64,000 nt of DNA from Rhynchonema sp. JSB1_4. Taxonomy: Eukaryota > Nematoda > Chromadorea > Monhysterida > Xyalidae. The notes under the pieces are model-generated. The model ran no database searches, was not told the DNA's origin, and worked only from the letters and a program-made list of their open reading frames with translations. The stretch is from positions 54,015 to 118,014 of the forward strand of contig JASAMV010007829.1 of NCBI GenBank assembly GCA_030248065.1, written 5' to 3'. Positions 10,320 through 24,998 of this stretch are shown here, piece after piece (position 1 is the stretch's first letter; the number at the start of each line of letters is the position of its first letter). The translations under genes were made by a program, and so were the position numbers.

Positions 10320-13300
10320 CTGAAACATTAGTGGACTGGACGTCATTGTCTGAGACTGGACATTTGGGGTCGGAGTCTTTAGGGTGCAGCGCGCTTTCGG
10401 CTGGCAGCTTCGACCTTCTTAGTTCTCCAGACGGAAGTTGCACCAGGTCATCATCAGTGTGAATACGCCATGTGGCCACGGACGTGCGTGACTCCAAAAG
10501 ACACACACACACGAGCGTGTTGCATACATTGATCGCTTAAACAACGGGGACAAGTGAGGTCCCGGCGCATGTCTAGGGTTTCTGCAGTCGTTTGCTATCA
10601 TGCCCATTGGTATTTGACGAGGAAACCATCATTTATGGTTTCGGTTCATGAAAGAAATCAAACTCACCCAGCAGTCCAAAACATTCGCCTTTGTACACGC
10701 CAAACGTCAGGTTATTGACGGCCACTTTCTTATTGCCATATTGTTTCTTCAGCCATTCAACCACCAACACTCTGTCCACCAGTCCGCCTTCCTGACTCAG
10801 GATCTCCTGTTCTTCCCTTGCAACATCAGGGTCCTGGCCTGGCACTGGTCCGTCAGTGACCCTGTTGCTGTCGGCCGACACAAACACGGAGTTCAGAAGG
10901 TGCTTGATTCGTGCGATAATGCTCAGATCCAGTAATACGATGATCAGGACTCCGAGAGCGAAAAATATGAAACACGTGAAAAATTCGCCGCCCAATTTGC
11001 CCCACGCGAGCTGGCCGCCTTCTTGGCTCTTTTCCAGCGGATTAACGGCCGTGAGTTGCGCCTCGATAATGACGTAGGTGAAGAAATATGGCGGGAAGAA
11101 GCACAGTATGCCGTTGACCTAAAAATTATGTAGGATTTTTTATCCGGCAAAACCTAAATTTATTACTTTAATCTGTAGCCACCTTTTTGAACCATTTCTT
11201 CTCATAGAACGCCAACAATATCATTGCGGTGAACGTGAACAATGTACTGGCACAGCCAACCAACAGCGCAGCACTGCGAGGTGTAATGTGACTGAAAAGA
11301 TGTGTACTCATGTGGGGCGTTCAGTGTTTGCGAGGTCGGAGTGTTGGCAACGACCGCTTTGATCGGCGAGAATGGGCAGTGCAATAATGAAACCATTGTT
11401 ATCACGCCCGTCCATTTTGAGCGATGCCAAAACAAAATCTATCTTCATTCGTTTCCGATTCGTTGATAGAAAAAATACCGGTTCCAAGTAATGTTAAATA
11501 GTCGCCGGCAACTATTTCCACGCACAATCAATATTCTGTTCTGTTCTCAAGTGGTGCCCCAAGACCAATAGGCAACCAGCCCAACCTGTAAGCCAATGCG
11601 TAGGCCAAGACAATCATAGCACAGCCAAACAGCATGGCTGCCAGAAAGAAGAAGTCTCGTTCGATTTTGAAATCGTCCGGGAAAATGGCCATCATCAACA
11701 GGACCAGTGCAACACTGACGATGTAGAGCACCAGGTCCCAGGCGAAATTGGCTAGCCAGAACATCCAGCTGGAAAAATTTACAGTTTTTTTCGCATTGTT
11801 CCGTTTCAGAGAGACGTTCAGCAGGTCAATATGCGAATGCAACAGAACATGAATCGAGAACTCAGACTTCATATTATTCGGATGAAAGACAATTGTGGGA
11901 ACTGTTCTCATACAGTGCCAAATATACCTTTATTTGAGAATCTACCTTCTTGAACCCTTCTGATTTAGGCTTTGAGTTGACACCTATAGGAAATAGGCAA
12001 AACAAACCGATTCAGGCCCATCAATAATTGCAACTGTCGATTCCCGGTGTAGAATTCGCTAACGATCACCAGCAGCACGTTCATGATTGGCATCAGCAGT
12101 GCGAGAGAGGCGAACATGCCGAAGATGATGCCCGATATCACCTGAATAACGTTGTCTTTGCAAATCAGGCAAAGTTTCGGAAAACAATCACTTCCTTATA
12201 ATTATGTCAGGTGCAAATATCGCCTTGAGCGTAATGAGGTTCGATGCATTTTGGAGATACTACTGTATGTATCTAATACAAAAATGTTTTCATCAATCCA
12301 TAAGTTGAGACCAGCTTTCAGCACATCAATATACGCTGCTGTTTCCAACTCCAAAAAAAAACTAAAACGAAAACAACAAAGAATTTATTTTCACAAACAG
12401 CGCCTGCGCTAGGTAATGTACTGTACTGCACCACGCCAACATGACTCGATATGTTGTCCCAACTGTCCAAACGCAAATGAAAGAAACAGAAAAACAAATG
12501 GGAGAGAAAATCGTCATCTGCTTAGTATCAGTGCGGCTCCTCTCAAATCATCGGCGCGCACAAAAATGATTCACTGTTCCAACGTTTTTGTAATTTACTT
12601 AGATGTCCGAAATCGAGCTCACGTTGATGTGGATTTTCTTTATGTGAAAGACTGCGATCGGATTGGGCCGACAATTATTGGTCATTGAGGTTTTAAACTG
12701 AGGAGCTTTCGAAACCCCGCTCATGGCAGAAATTTCGACCATCAACGGTGAAAGCATTGTTTTGTCAGCTGTCTGGGAACCCCTTTCGCAACTGGTCGAA
12801 ATCAGTACTATAGGTTCATATTCATATACGTACATACCATACGAAAACATCGAAAACACTGCCCGCCCAAAAACGTCACCTGACCAGCCAAGACCAGATT
12901 TCATGCAATCCGGGAACAGGTCGCAGTGAAAATGTTTCAAAAGATAATTTTTGACCATGTCCATTTTTAAGCAATCGAAACTCCAAACAAAAAAACAGCA
13001 ACAAAATTTAATTTATTATCAGGCACCGCACCTGTGTGTCCGTCCAGTCATTGGTCATCTGCACCTCCTCATTGTACCCAACAATCGATAATTGAGGCAT
13101 CAATGTGCGTGCATACACGTTGTTGTGCACATTCAACATGGCTGACGGTTGAGTGAACGCGACTTTGATCGAATTGGCACGACGGGACTGCGATGGGATA
13201 TGTACATGTAGGTAGCGTATGAAAGCTTATCGGATCGGTGTAGTCAAATTGCACAGCCATGGTTGGATAAGAAAAAAAGCAAAAAAAATTGTAACATCTT

Positions 13301-16300
13301 GTATTAAAAAATTTTGACAAATATGTCCACTTTTTATTATTTTTCCTTTTTTTATCATTTTCTATCTTTTTTTAGGTTATACTGGGTGTTTTTATGCATA
13401 CTATTGCTCATGCATAACTGCGATTTTAGGAATTTCATACCTCTGTCGAACTCAGTTTTTGAGGTCCGGAAAAAACTAATTTTTTAGAAATTTCTTTAAA
13501 TGTTTTAAAAAGTTTAAGAAAAGTTCGACAATAACAATAGTTTAATCCAACCCTGCACACAGCCACAAGCAAAATATAAACCCTACAATTGAAAAAGTTA
13601 GGTAACAGAAAACGAGCGCGCACCTGCATGCCCCGCTCGCCCTTGCCAGCCCAGATGGTGACCACGTTCTGTGGACTGCCATTGAACGCACTGGTCAGAA
13701 TCTGTGCCAATCGGTTGCCGAATGAAGTCATCTGCGCTGAATTGGTCATGTCCAAGATTGTCACGCCGGGAATCTGAAGATAAAAAAGGATTACAAACTT
13801 TTAAAGGAACTTTCGTGATTAAAAGTGGTATAGCTACCTGAAGATGTGTGACATTTATGGCCGTGATATCCTCTATACCGTAATATTGACCGGCGATTTC
13901 CGCTAATTGTTCGTCCAAGAGCTGTCCATTTGTAGCCCTTGTTGAAACATCAGGCATCGCATTCTGCACTGCTGTTGCTAACGATGAGGCATCTGGGATT
14001 TTTGTTGGTTTTCAATTTTCAAAAACTTATTTTGCATTTTAGAAACAAATATATTTTACCAGCGCTGATCTCCTGAAACAGTTCGAACGCGCCAAGTAGT
14101 TTTGCCTGATTCTCAAAGCGCAGCGCGTACCGGGTCACATTACGACCGGACCACAGCTGGGAGACGATGTCACTCGTGGCTAATTCGTATCTGAACAGCT
14201 AATTTTATTTGTATTTTTTGTGGTTTCGATCAAAAATTTGAATTTTTTTTTGCATACCTCGGACCCATCGGAGCATTGGCGTCGGCCGGACATTCATTGC
14301 ACGCACATTGCGATGCGCTTTCAGTCTCGGCCGTCAGTGAGCCAAATTGGGAGGCTGCAAAGAAAATAAGTTTCGCAAAAAAAGTATTGAACTCTATAGC
14401 ACAAAATCATTACAAAATCTCCATAAAATCCAACCAGTGCCAAGTTTAGTGCGATCACAAGCCCGATCCTCCGGCAAGCCCGTTGCACAGGGTGTGCCCA
14501 GGCCGTGCCCAAACATGCTACTTGCCCAGGGGTCATTCGAAGGACCAGCGTATAAAATGTGGTTGGGCAGCAATTTGGCATTCGGCCAAGGTTGGATCTG
14601 TTCAAGATCCTGACTGAGTGACGCTTTGGCGATGACGTTGTTGAGGAATAGAAGGATGCAGATGAAGATCAGTGGCATCAGGACTTGGAATACGAAGCTG
14701 AAAAATATTCGGTCATAATTTATCTAAAGACATCAGGCGTTTCAAGACGTTGAAGACTCGATGATTTGTTAGTGAAACACCAGCCAGCTGAGCACTGACC
14801 CGGGGTGATAGTGTGGCACGTGTATGATCTATGAATGAAGTTACATCGGTGATGCTTCACACAAAAGGTTTTGGTACAGGTGTTGGCAGTCACTCAAAAT
14901 GTTGGACGAACGGCAAACAATTTGACGATAAAACTTAACGCTATAACTTCAAAACAAAAAATCTGAAAAAATGCGTGTATACAAAAGTTCGAATCAGACT
15001 TCAACAGCAAACCGACCCCAATTTGCTGCGTTTCGTAATGTACCATCGTTTGAGCCACGTGGCCATCAAATGCATGCCAAGTCTCATGCAGCCAGTGGCC
15101 GGCTCTGCCTGCTCAAGTTTGGTGTCGGATTCGTCCTGTTCCGGTTCCGGATCCGCGAGTTGTTCCGGTTCCAACTCATCATAGTCACTGGCCACTTTGA
15201 AGAATACATGCTCGAGTGTCGATTCGGAGATGCCGAATGAGGCGACATGATGCTCCTCGCGGTGGTCTTCTGAAATTGTGATGTTTCAATTGCAAATATT
15301 TGTGTCTGTCGTCTCCCACATAATCAAATGTGTAGTGTAAAAAGATGCGATTTGGCTCCGCACTTCGACCTTTGTCACAGTTCGATCAAAGGGCTATGTG
15401 ACAGCCCGTTTCGTTTTTCTTGACAAGATCGGTGCAAAACTAATTCCAGATCTTAAACAAAAATAATAAATTACCCAAATATCGCGACAAATCCGCCATA
15501 TTCTGCGCTGTCATCGAGTCTCGCGGGATCACCAATTGCGTTTCTTGATTCGTGGCCGATTTCCTTTCCAAATCAGGCACAATCATGTACAGTTCTTCGT
15601 GCAGTTTAGAAACGTCCCGTTCCCCCTCGTCAACGTCGTTATGGGCGATCTTTAGTGTTGCACCCGAGCCGTAGTTGGCCTGGAAAATTTTGGTTGACCT
15701 TAATTCGGTAAATAGCACTCTAAAAATTGATTATCGTATCGGAATTGTAGTGGCCAGAGCTCAAAATGATCTATGGACAAGATAGGCACGTAACCAAGCC
15801 AGTTCAGCATCACTGCAATCGCCAACCATGACATAATCAGCAGCAATAGTCCGGTTTGTAATGAGTTTCTCTGTTGAACACATTTCACAGAAGAACGGTG
15901 CACCAGGTCATCTTCAGCGCACAACTCGGGTGCGAAACGTGGGACGAAATTTATACATACCGTAGCAGACACAGACAGACCAACAACGTCGCAAAGAAAC
16001 ACCGCTGACTGCGTAAATTTTATGGCAGCAAACTTTGGTCCCGATATAAAGTCCCGTCTGATTGAACCAAAGGCACAAAGAACAACTACACAATCCACCT
16101 TCAATTGCATGGCAGTGCCGTGTGCCACCAATTTGCCGTGATTGACGATGGCAATCTGATCTGCCAATATATCTGCCTCGGTCATGTAATGCGTCGATAT
16201 CAATATGGTGGTGTTGTGCTTCGAGGCGAGCACCACGTCCCAAATGGCACGACGTGAGAATGGATCGATCGCGGACGTGGGCTCGTCGAGAATGACCACC

Positions 16301-19300
16301 TGGAATATTTGTGAATAAAATTTTAAACTTTTTTAACCAGGAGATTTCGTCATCTGCCAGGAATGCAGATTCCAACTGACTATTATACTGTTACACAATG
16401 GTGTAAAACTGAACAGTCACTTGGCCATCTTGATGAGTTCCTCACTGGCGATGATGACCTCCAGTGGAAACAGTCGAAATGGGCAACCAAAGCATTCTGC
16501 ACAGTTCACATTGAAAGGGGAATCATGCAGAGATTCGAACAGGGAATATCGCAAGAAAATATTTGGCCGCACCTCGGGAGTGCCGAGAAACGCGATTGCG
16601 ATCGACAGTTTCCTCTTCATGCCACCGGACAAGTCTTTGGCCATGGTTTTCTGAAACAGGACAAATATGTATAAAAATTAGATTTTTTAGAAATACAACT
16701 TAAACCAACCTTTCTAGCTTGTGCATCCATTTTCATCATATCGAACAATCTATCGGCGTATTGCTCTACTTGGTCCATTGGAATACGTTTCAGGTACCCA
16801 TAGAATTTCATGTGCTCATCAGTAGTCAGTTCTCGATAGATGATGTCATATTGAGGACAGTAGGCAATCCGCGTGCGAATAGCGTCCATGTGCTAAAACT
16901 TGTTTTATTTTTTTAATCAATTGTATTTCTGTTTTTATTTCATATATTTTTCACCTCGTTTATGTCCAATCCTCCAATTAGTGCTGTGCCATCGCTGGGC
17001 TCAATCATTCCAGTGAGCATGTTCATGGTCGTACTTTTGCCCGCACCGTTGTGGCCTGGAATTTGAAATTTTATGATAAAAATCTAAAATTTTTGATCTT
17101 TGTCACTCACCCAACAAAGCCGTGATTTCATTGGCATAGAATTCGACCGAAAGATTTGACACCGCTGGAGGAATTTTCGGGTTGTATCGTTTGGTCAGGC
17201 CGCGCAGCACGATACCAGATTTTTCGGACGAAAAATTTGAATCCTACATAAATAAAAATTGACGAATTTCAAAACAGAAGTAAAAAGAGAAAAACTGCTA
17301 ATAATGTTTCACCTTAGTAATCGGTCTCATATCCAGATCAGGGTTTCCTGCAGCAGTAGCCTTGCCCTTGTTCCCCCCGTTTGTCCAATACTTGGCTTGG
17401 AATGGGAAATACCACGGTCGATGCGCCCCATACTTGCTCGGAGCAACGAAATCGAAGTAGAAACTCAGGAGAATGAAGCCTAAGGATTGCACAATCATTA
17501 TGACCCAACAGGTGATCAGACCACCAAAGTCATCTTCGTCTGCTGGCGAAACCCCTGAAAGATATGACTGGGCTTAGGGTCGGATGAAGGCTTAAGCTTG
17601 AGCTTGAAATTATAGAAACTCCAAGACCAACCCATTCCGCCGATCTGGATTCCACGCTCCAACTTTTCCATCCCAAAAATGTAGCCCGATGCAATGGACA
17701 CAGCCACCGTGGGATGCAGCAGGCTGAACAGAATTGCCGTGAAACATTTGCCGCCCGTATAACCGACCTGTGCAAAGCTTTTCTGCAGGAAATTCATTGT
17801 CAGCGGTATTGGAACTTGGAGTGTAACCTGCTTGTTATCATGCCCATGATTACTACGCGTACCGTCCAATATGCGCAACTCTGGACCTGGTCGGCATAAG
17901 ATTCTATCTTTCCGATCAGATCCGATCACCAAATTTTATGCCACTCACATAGTACCCACCTCAGGTATCAACTGCGCCCATCCGGGCAGTAGGAATCCCG
18001 CCAACAACAACAGGAACATCACCATGCTCGCACGTTGTGGCGTGGAAAGTGCACTGGACACTAGAAAGCAGTACGCGATCAGCGCCAGGCCATAGAGGAC
18101 CATTGTCAACCACCAAATCAGAAACGAGGTGTATTCAAAGAGGAGGGAGTCGGACACATAGATGACGATGCCGATTAGAAGGAGGACGGTCTGGGTGAAG
18201 AACAGGGCGAATAGGTACCAGGACAGTTTGGTCGTGCCGCGACTGACGCCTGAACAAAAGGGGACTATTTTTAATTTTGGTCGATTGTAATATTCAGTTG
18301 GTACATTGCACCACTATGACTGGGGTACCCGTCGTCTTGGGAACGACAAATCCCTTCATGGGCATCAAAACATGATTCGAGTCATTCGCACTGATCGCTG
18401 TGTTGATGGGGATTTATTGCCCAACAACACGTGATTTTTAATTGCCTATTACAATCGGTTTTCACAAACAGCGGTGCACTAGGCCATCATCCCTGCAAAT
18501 GTAAAGGAAAACTACGCCAACACGAGCCCGATTTCGAAGGTGGTGTGTGTTCAAAGCGAATAGAAAGAGAAAATCATCATGCTCCACTTTGTATTCTTTA
18601 ACGTGTAACACTTCCCAAATCAGCAGCCACGTATCAATGTTTCACTGTTCTGCCAGCTGCGAAATCGGGCTCGTGTTGGCGTGGTTTGCCTATACGTGGC
18701 ATGACGGTTAATGTGGCATTGGCATGACTGCACAAAAAACACGATCTTGCTGCACGTTCGCATAACACATGGCTGTGTAAAAGCCGCCAAACCCAAGCCT
18801 GCCACCAAACGCACCCTGAATCAGCAAGAACTCCACAAGACCGGCCGATTTCTCATAAGCGATTTCACTAGCGATCGCCTGCGCAACAGGTATCATGCCC
18901 AAAGACACTATCGTGAGGACGATGTTGAACACGGGCTCGTAGGCCGTCGGGTCTTTGTAGCAACGCTGCGGCACACGTTTGGTTTGTAGGATGTACGAGT
19001 TAGATTGGGACTGGAAAGTTATGTGTGGTACGTATACTCTTTTATTGGTAAAGCGGCGCACTATCCACTTTTTGGGCATGAGATGACAACATCATTTGGA
19101 GTTCTGTGGTGCCTGAAGATATGCAGAGGTGTTCACTGATAAGTATTGCTCGTTTATTATTTTGCAATTTAATATCTCGTTTATTTTTTCGGTGCACCCG
19201 GGGGATCATCAGTGCGAATGCACCATCAGATGACCGCAAAAAAAAGTGCCAGTGACAGAGAACCATGGGCAGAACCACAAGCCAAACAGTAAACAAGTCA

Positions 19301-20740
19301 TACATACAGTACCTGTCCGGTCTTCATCTCAATAATACTAGACTCGAGCAGTGCCTGCAGTATCAAGGAGGAGTGTTCATATCGCGTGTGATAGTGCGTG
19401 ATCATGTTGTATTTGGTGATGTTTGATGTCAAATCGGTCAGATCCAGAATCGCCCAAACTGCATCGTTCTCGAAATTCAGCGTTTTCGCAAAATTGACCG
19501 CCGCGTCACGATTGTCGAAGCCGAACGTGCGGGACTGAAACGTTGCAAATTACACTTGAAGTGGTTCATTGATTATGGAACTCATTTTGACCAAATACTT
19601 GACAAAGCACCTGCTTTCTAGAACTTGAAAAAGTACTTGTTTACTCTGCTTGGCAAATTATTGTTTCCACCATGGCATACGCTGTACTTTAGTTGCCTCC
19701 TGTCATACATTTTCAACTGAAGAGGCCTTGACTTGGTCTGCTTGGTCTCAGGACAGAAATTACACCTAATTACAAACCCCTTGAAAATTGATGTTCTTTA
19801 AATAAAAACAAATATTGAAAATGATCACCTGCAATCGCTGATAGCACGCCATCACAGATGCCAACTCAGCGGCGCCCCTCACAATCGGTTCGCTGTCCAT
19901 GGATCCCATCAACATGGCGCCATAACGCATTTGATCGATTTGATCCAGGTAATTGGCCATGATCTGTGATTATTAAATTGATACCTTAATTAAGGTGAAC
20001 ATCAAAACCTGGAACTGGAAAACAATATCTTAGTTCTGGTATGGCACCTGAATCAATTGCGCAGTCTCTGAAGTTTGTGGCGTGTAGAGCAGACGTCCAC
20101 GGAACATTGCGTCGAGTTCCGTCAGGGATCGAGACTTCTCGAAACTTGTGTCGCGCTCTGCAAGCTGATTTTCATGGTTTGGATGGTTTTATCACTTTAT
20201 TTATTTCCATTTTTTCAATGTTGATGTTTTTCAACAAACGCCAACGATACAATACTTCCGTGCAATGAGCCAACGGCTAATATACATCGAATTCAAGAAA
20301 CATTTCCTTCGTGTCACTGTCGCAGTGTCATCACCTTTGAATGTTTCATCTAACTAACCTCCACAAGTCATGCCGAGCTCTGTTTCCATGTAGGATTGAG
20401 CCTGTCTGAGCTTCATTCCGGGACAAAATCCACTCATCGTATCATTCTGTGCTGCAGCCATCCAATGTGGTCCCTTATAGGGTGGTTCATAAAACCCTTC
20501 CCTCACACAACGTTCCAGCCGGGAGCAAATTAAGGATTGCACAACGATTAAGGGGTGGCTGGGTGGAAGCGCTTGTGTTTCGTAGTTGCAGTCTTCTTTG
20601 TCGATCAATTTGATCTCCTTGTAAATCAGCGGCAGAAACAGACAGAACAACAGGGGTAGGAGGTAGAACAACGCTGTTTTGAACGGATGCCGCTTGCACC
20701 ATTGGAAGTTCTTCCAAAGTAAAATGTACAGTTGACCCAT
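8562..20740 (-). CDS. ABCA-class lipid ABC transporter (full length, 30 exons, 1873 aa)
   Basis: A complete full-transporter of the order TM1, extracellular domain, TM2-6, NBD1, linker, TM7, extracellular domain, TM8-12, NBD2. I traced 30 exons with consistent phases; coding length is 5622 nt including TGA. ABCA proteins move phospholipid or sterol across membranes; in nematodes the class includes CED-7 of cell-corpse engulfment, but orthology is not shown here. Both NBDs have Walker A ([18 protein letters not shown]), Q-loop (YCPQ), signature ([16 protein letters not shown]), Walker B and H-loop ([17 protein letters not shown]). NBD2 Walker B reads LDEM instead of LDEP. An AG after a pyrimidine-rich run, 33 nt before the ATG (20774), may be a 5'-leader cis- or trans-splice acceptor. 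Only the intron 6 borders are ambiguous. Introns hold a Helitron, fold-back elements and four dispersed-repeat copies. Confidence 0.95.
9615..9947 (+). mobile_element. Helitron-like non-autonomous element with duplicated body
   Basis: It begins TCTATACTACTAAAACAG right after an A and ends in CTAG right before a T, as expected of Helitrons, which insert between A and T without target duplication. A small hairpin (ACGGG T CCCGT) stands just before CTAG. The GC-rich body, about 140 bp with CCCTCCCTCGGAAGGGCGG, is present twice in tandem (about 9676-9808 and 9816-9947), and a short ATGT microsatellite lies near 9640-9670. It is within ABCA intron 27. Confidence 0.78.
10437..10470 (+). repeat. Dispersed repeat copy in ABCA intron 25
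   Basis: Contains TGCACCAGGTCATCATCAGT then GTGAATACGCC; same family as the copies near 3210, 15882, 19191, 39150 and 51926. Confidence 0.6.
10668..12141 (-). other. ABCA exons 22-25: TM8-12
   Basis: Exons: 12141-11984, 11768-11586, 11291-11183, 11118-10668 (residues about 1294-1593). The joined frame contains [17 protein letters not shown], the ABCA motif after the second extracellular domain, then hydrophobic helices. Exon 25 runs from the last helices through the [12 protein letters not shown] linker into NBD2 up to GECFGLLG. Confidence 0.92.
12431..12632. repeat. Decayed fold-back repeat in ABCA intron 21
   Basis: Left end CCACGCCAACATGACTCGAT and right end CGAAATCGAGCTCACGTTG... are imperfect inverses and resemble the sharper pair at 18512-18684, so they are probably one MITE family. 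No target duplication fixed. Confidence 0.5.
13032..15679 (-). other. ABCA exons 14-21: linker, TM7 and second extracellular domain
   Basis: Exons: 15679-15475, 15269-15017, 14697-14435, 14354-14258, 14190-14060, 13992-13838, 13773-13624, 13187-13032 (residues about 824-1293). Exon 14 resumes with [11 protein letters not shown], the usual post-NBD1 sequence. Exon 15 has the [10 protein letters not shown] motif of the regulatory domain, then an acidic stretch. Exons 15/16 join across TM7 ([20 protein letters not shown]). The large loop holds CACNEC and several N-glycosylation sequons (NVT, NVT). Confidence 0.9.
15882..15920 (+). repeat. Dispersed repeat copy in ABCA intron 13
   Basis: Reads TTTCACAGAAGAACGGTGCA then CCAGGTCATCTTCAGCGC; the TTTCACAGAAG part is shared with the inverse copy at 3210-3262. 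Confidence 0.6.
16099..17243 (-). other. ABCA exons 9-13: nucleotide-binding domain 1
   Basis: Exons: 17243-17111, 17055-16955, 16892-16710, 16650-16573, 16299-16099 (residues about 592-823). Walker A is split by the intron after [20 protein letters not shown] is the Q-loop, LSGGMKRK the signature, [13 protein letters not shown]alker B with D-loop, and STHYMTEAD the H-loop. All catalytic residues are present. Confidence 0.95.
18473..18500 (+). repeat. Dispersed repeat copy in ABCA intron 5
   Basis: Degenerate copy GGTGCACTAGGCCATCATC, adjoining the fold-back repeat that starts at 18512. Confidence 0.4.
18512..18684. repeat. Fold-back MITE-like repeat in ABCA intron 5
   Basis: About 24-bp inverted arms: left contains GCCAACACGAGCCCGATTTC, right the exact inverse followed by GTGG. 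No coding capacity. The related copy is in ABCA intron 21. Confidence 0.65.
19191..19256 (+). repeat. Dispersed repeat copy in ABCA intron 4
   Basis: Reads GGTGCACCCGGGGGATCATC, then AGTGCGAATGCACCATCAGA. Its right flank (TGACCGC, A-run, GTGCCAGTGA) resembles the flank of the copy at 39150-39203, so the repeat unit is longer than the core. Confidence 0.65.
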
Positions 20741-22339
<1,599 letters not shown>

Positions 22340-24998
22340 ATGATCTTCAAGTTGCCACAATATATCTTCTTCCTGCTTTCGGCATTCGTGTCAGCTGTGG
22401 CAGGTGGCAAGGTGCTATTTATTCCACACGTGGCCGTGAAGGCCCATGTCCGATTATTGTATTCACTCGCCGGGCAATTGGCTGATCGAGGACACGACGT
22501 TACCATATTAAGGTTGGACTTGATGCTTAAACTTGGCCAGCGAACGTTGAGTTGCGCCCATTCAAAATGTTTAAAACGGGCATTTAATTTAAAGCTTCAG
22601 GGTTAAGAGCCTGATGCATATACGAGCAAGCCGTTGTAAAATGTAGCGTTAAGAAACCTTCAAAGTTCAGCGGCATATCAACACCAATCCCAAATCAAAG
22701 CCAATCCGCCAAGTATACGCCTGATGGAGCAAACTTTGTCCAAATTGGTGGCAAACGGCCGCCCAAAAAGCATTTGCGTTTTTAAAACACCAAATCCCAA
22801 CCAACATATACATACTGTAGATGGCCAGCGACGCACCACGTCAGTTCGGTGCCAATACCGCCATCTGTGTCGGTGATCGACTACAACACAGACTGTTCGT
22901 TGGAATGGGTGATGGAATATTTGGACGACCTGATATGGAAGATTCCCGATCGGGTCATCGATCAGTTGAAATTGATGGCCGTAGGGCCCTTCGAGGCCGT
23001 CGGTGCTTGTGTGGCCATGAAGGACCGCAATGATCTAATGACCAGACTTAAACGCGAACGCTACGACCTGATTGTGCTCGATCCGTTCTGCATGCCGTGC
23101 AACTGGGCGATTGCAAATCAGATCGGTAGGCATTCTTATGTTTCACAAGTTTTCCTGAAAAAAATAACCGGCCAAATTTCACCGAAAAAGCAAAACAGGT
23201 GTTCCCTACATCACGATTGTGCCAGCAATGTCCGCCTATTACACCGACAGGGCAGCTGGCACGCCGGTGCCGATGAGCTACGTTCCATCCATACTTAATG
23301 GTCACACAGATCATATGACATTCGAAGAACGAGTGCTGAATATCAACGCTCACGTCACGGTCATCTCGTTATTTTGGTAATTGAATATTTCGATTTATTG
23401 GTGTATTTTATTTGGTGGTATAGCTGAGGATGACTAGGGATTCGAGTTCCAGATAGCCTTTGATAATGTTGTTTGTTGCTAGGGATATTTTTCTTACGAT
23501 TTCTTCTTTCCTGGTAATTTACGAAGGCTTATTGTGATTTACATATATTGTGTTTCGTCGAGTATTTTTAGAGAGCGCCGAGTAATCTGCGTGGGAAAGT
23601 AGTACTTTCGCACGGAGATTAAGCGGATTAGCATGAGAAAGTTCTGGAAACATATGTAAGTTCACGTTCTGTGCACGCGGTGGCTCTCTCGTCTTCCCAG
23701 CACGTTAACTATTGCTTTTTGCGAAAATAAAAAAAACGTTTGCGACATCATTTTTGTTTTAAGTTCAACTCAAACTTTCTGTCTTTTCAGGTGGCTAATG
23801 GAGCTGGTTATTCATTTATTCATCTGGTCCGACGCAGAGCAACGACCAATTATGCATTTGACGTTGCAAAGCGGCTTTCTCGAATATCCACGTCCATACA
23901 CACTAACTCTGGTGAATGCTGGCACCAAAGACCGATTGATAAGTTCTGGTGATAAGGTTGGGATGCTTGACTGCCGACTGTTACGTCACGGAATTGGAGC
24001 TCCATTTTAACTCAGGACGTGCCGGAGCTGATTTTGGACCGCTTTTCCAACGGCACCGTCATTTTCTCCTTGACCACAATGGGCAGTGAACGAATAATGC
24101 CAGAAGCTATCAAAGACCCATTTTCCGCCGCCGTTTCTCAGTTAGTGTCTTTATTGTTTCGGTTGCTTAAGCGTTCAATGAAACTTGTACGTCCGTGCAG
24201 CCTCAGCGACTATCGGGTGATCTGGCGTAAAATGCATCGCTTCGACCAAGTGTACTTCAATGACTCCAACCATATTCATGTCACCGACTGGTACAATCAA
24301 CCGGAGGTGCTTGGTTAGCTCGTTTTCAAGGTTAATCAAGTGCACTTATTAACCACGCAAGATTTTTTGCGTGATTTTTTCAGCACACGAAAACACCAAA
24401 CTTCTGATCACACACGGTGGACTGGCAACAGTGCTCGAAGCAATAACACATGGCATACCAATGCTTTGTGAGTACAGAATGTGGCATAATTTTGTCTTTT
24501 GTTCAGCACGGTTTAATTTGAATTCAAGTGTTCAATCCATCCTTTTTTTCAGTCATTCCGCTTGGTGTTGATCACCACGCTAACTCGATGCGTGCTATCA
24601 GCAAAGGTATGGGACTGAAAACGGACAAGTTGAACTTGAAATCAGAAGATATCGAGAGAGATGCGCGGAGAATATTGGCGAATGAAAGGTTAGAGCAAAA
24701 CGGATTACTCTTGTCATCGCATACGCACTTTAAATTACAAATCATATAAGACAATTTTACCTAAAATTTCAGCAGCTACAAACTAACGACACACAAATAT
24801 CGCGATATGATTGCTGATGGCAAGAATCTACTGGCAAATCCTTTCATATTCTGGTTGGAATACGGTATCCGACATGGTGAAGCACTGCGTTGGCTGAGAG
24901 CCAAAGGCGAGTGTTTGATGTTCTGGAAATATTGGCACTTAGATACTTTTGCTGTTTTTAGTGGGACTGTGATGTTAGGAAGCTTCATTGCTAGATGA
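22340..24998 (+). CDS. UDP-glycosyltransferase (UGT/GT1 family), 9 exons, 499 aa
   Basis: Exons: 22340-22512, 22821-23125, 23199-23376, 23791-23956, 24016-24140, 24207-24313, 24384-24467, 24553-24688, 24773-24998. Phases agree and the sum is 1500 nt. UGTs transfer sugar from a UDP-sugar to small lipophilic acceptors in the ER lumen. Residues 1-22 are a signal peptide (FKLPQYIFFLLSAFVSAVA) followed by KVLFIPH and LADRGHDVTIL, the N-terminal acceptor-side fold. The C-terminal donor-binding signature is WYNQPEVLG, LLITHGGLATVLEAITHGIP, then FIPLGVDHHAN (residues about 340-390). The usual PLFGDQ is PLGVDH here. The last 20 residues are moderately hydrophobic (FAVFSGTVMLGSFIAR) with no dilysine tail. 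Length is slightly below the typical 520-530. Exon 4 end is the least certain border. Confidence 0.92.

Larger units (their letters stand above)
17313..20740 (-). other. ABCA exons 1-8: TM1, first extracellular domain, TM2-6
   Basis: Exons: 20740-20359, 20157-20048, 19963-19829, 19534-19313, 19010-18815, 18249-17960, 17827-17632, 17554-17313 (residues 1-591). Residues 1-45 hold the first helix ([16 protein letters not shown]) behind the typical [13 protein letters not shown] leader. Residues 45-285 are the first extracellular domain, short for the class, with LLYTP and an N-linked site. Exons 5-8 hold the transmembrane block, with conserved [18 protein letters not shown] and RPWYFPF motifs. 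Exon 6 may instead end at 17956 joined to an exon 7 start near 17814; both choices keep frame. Confidence 0.92.
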
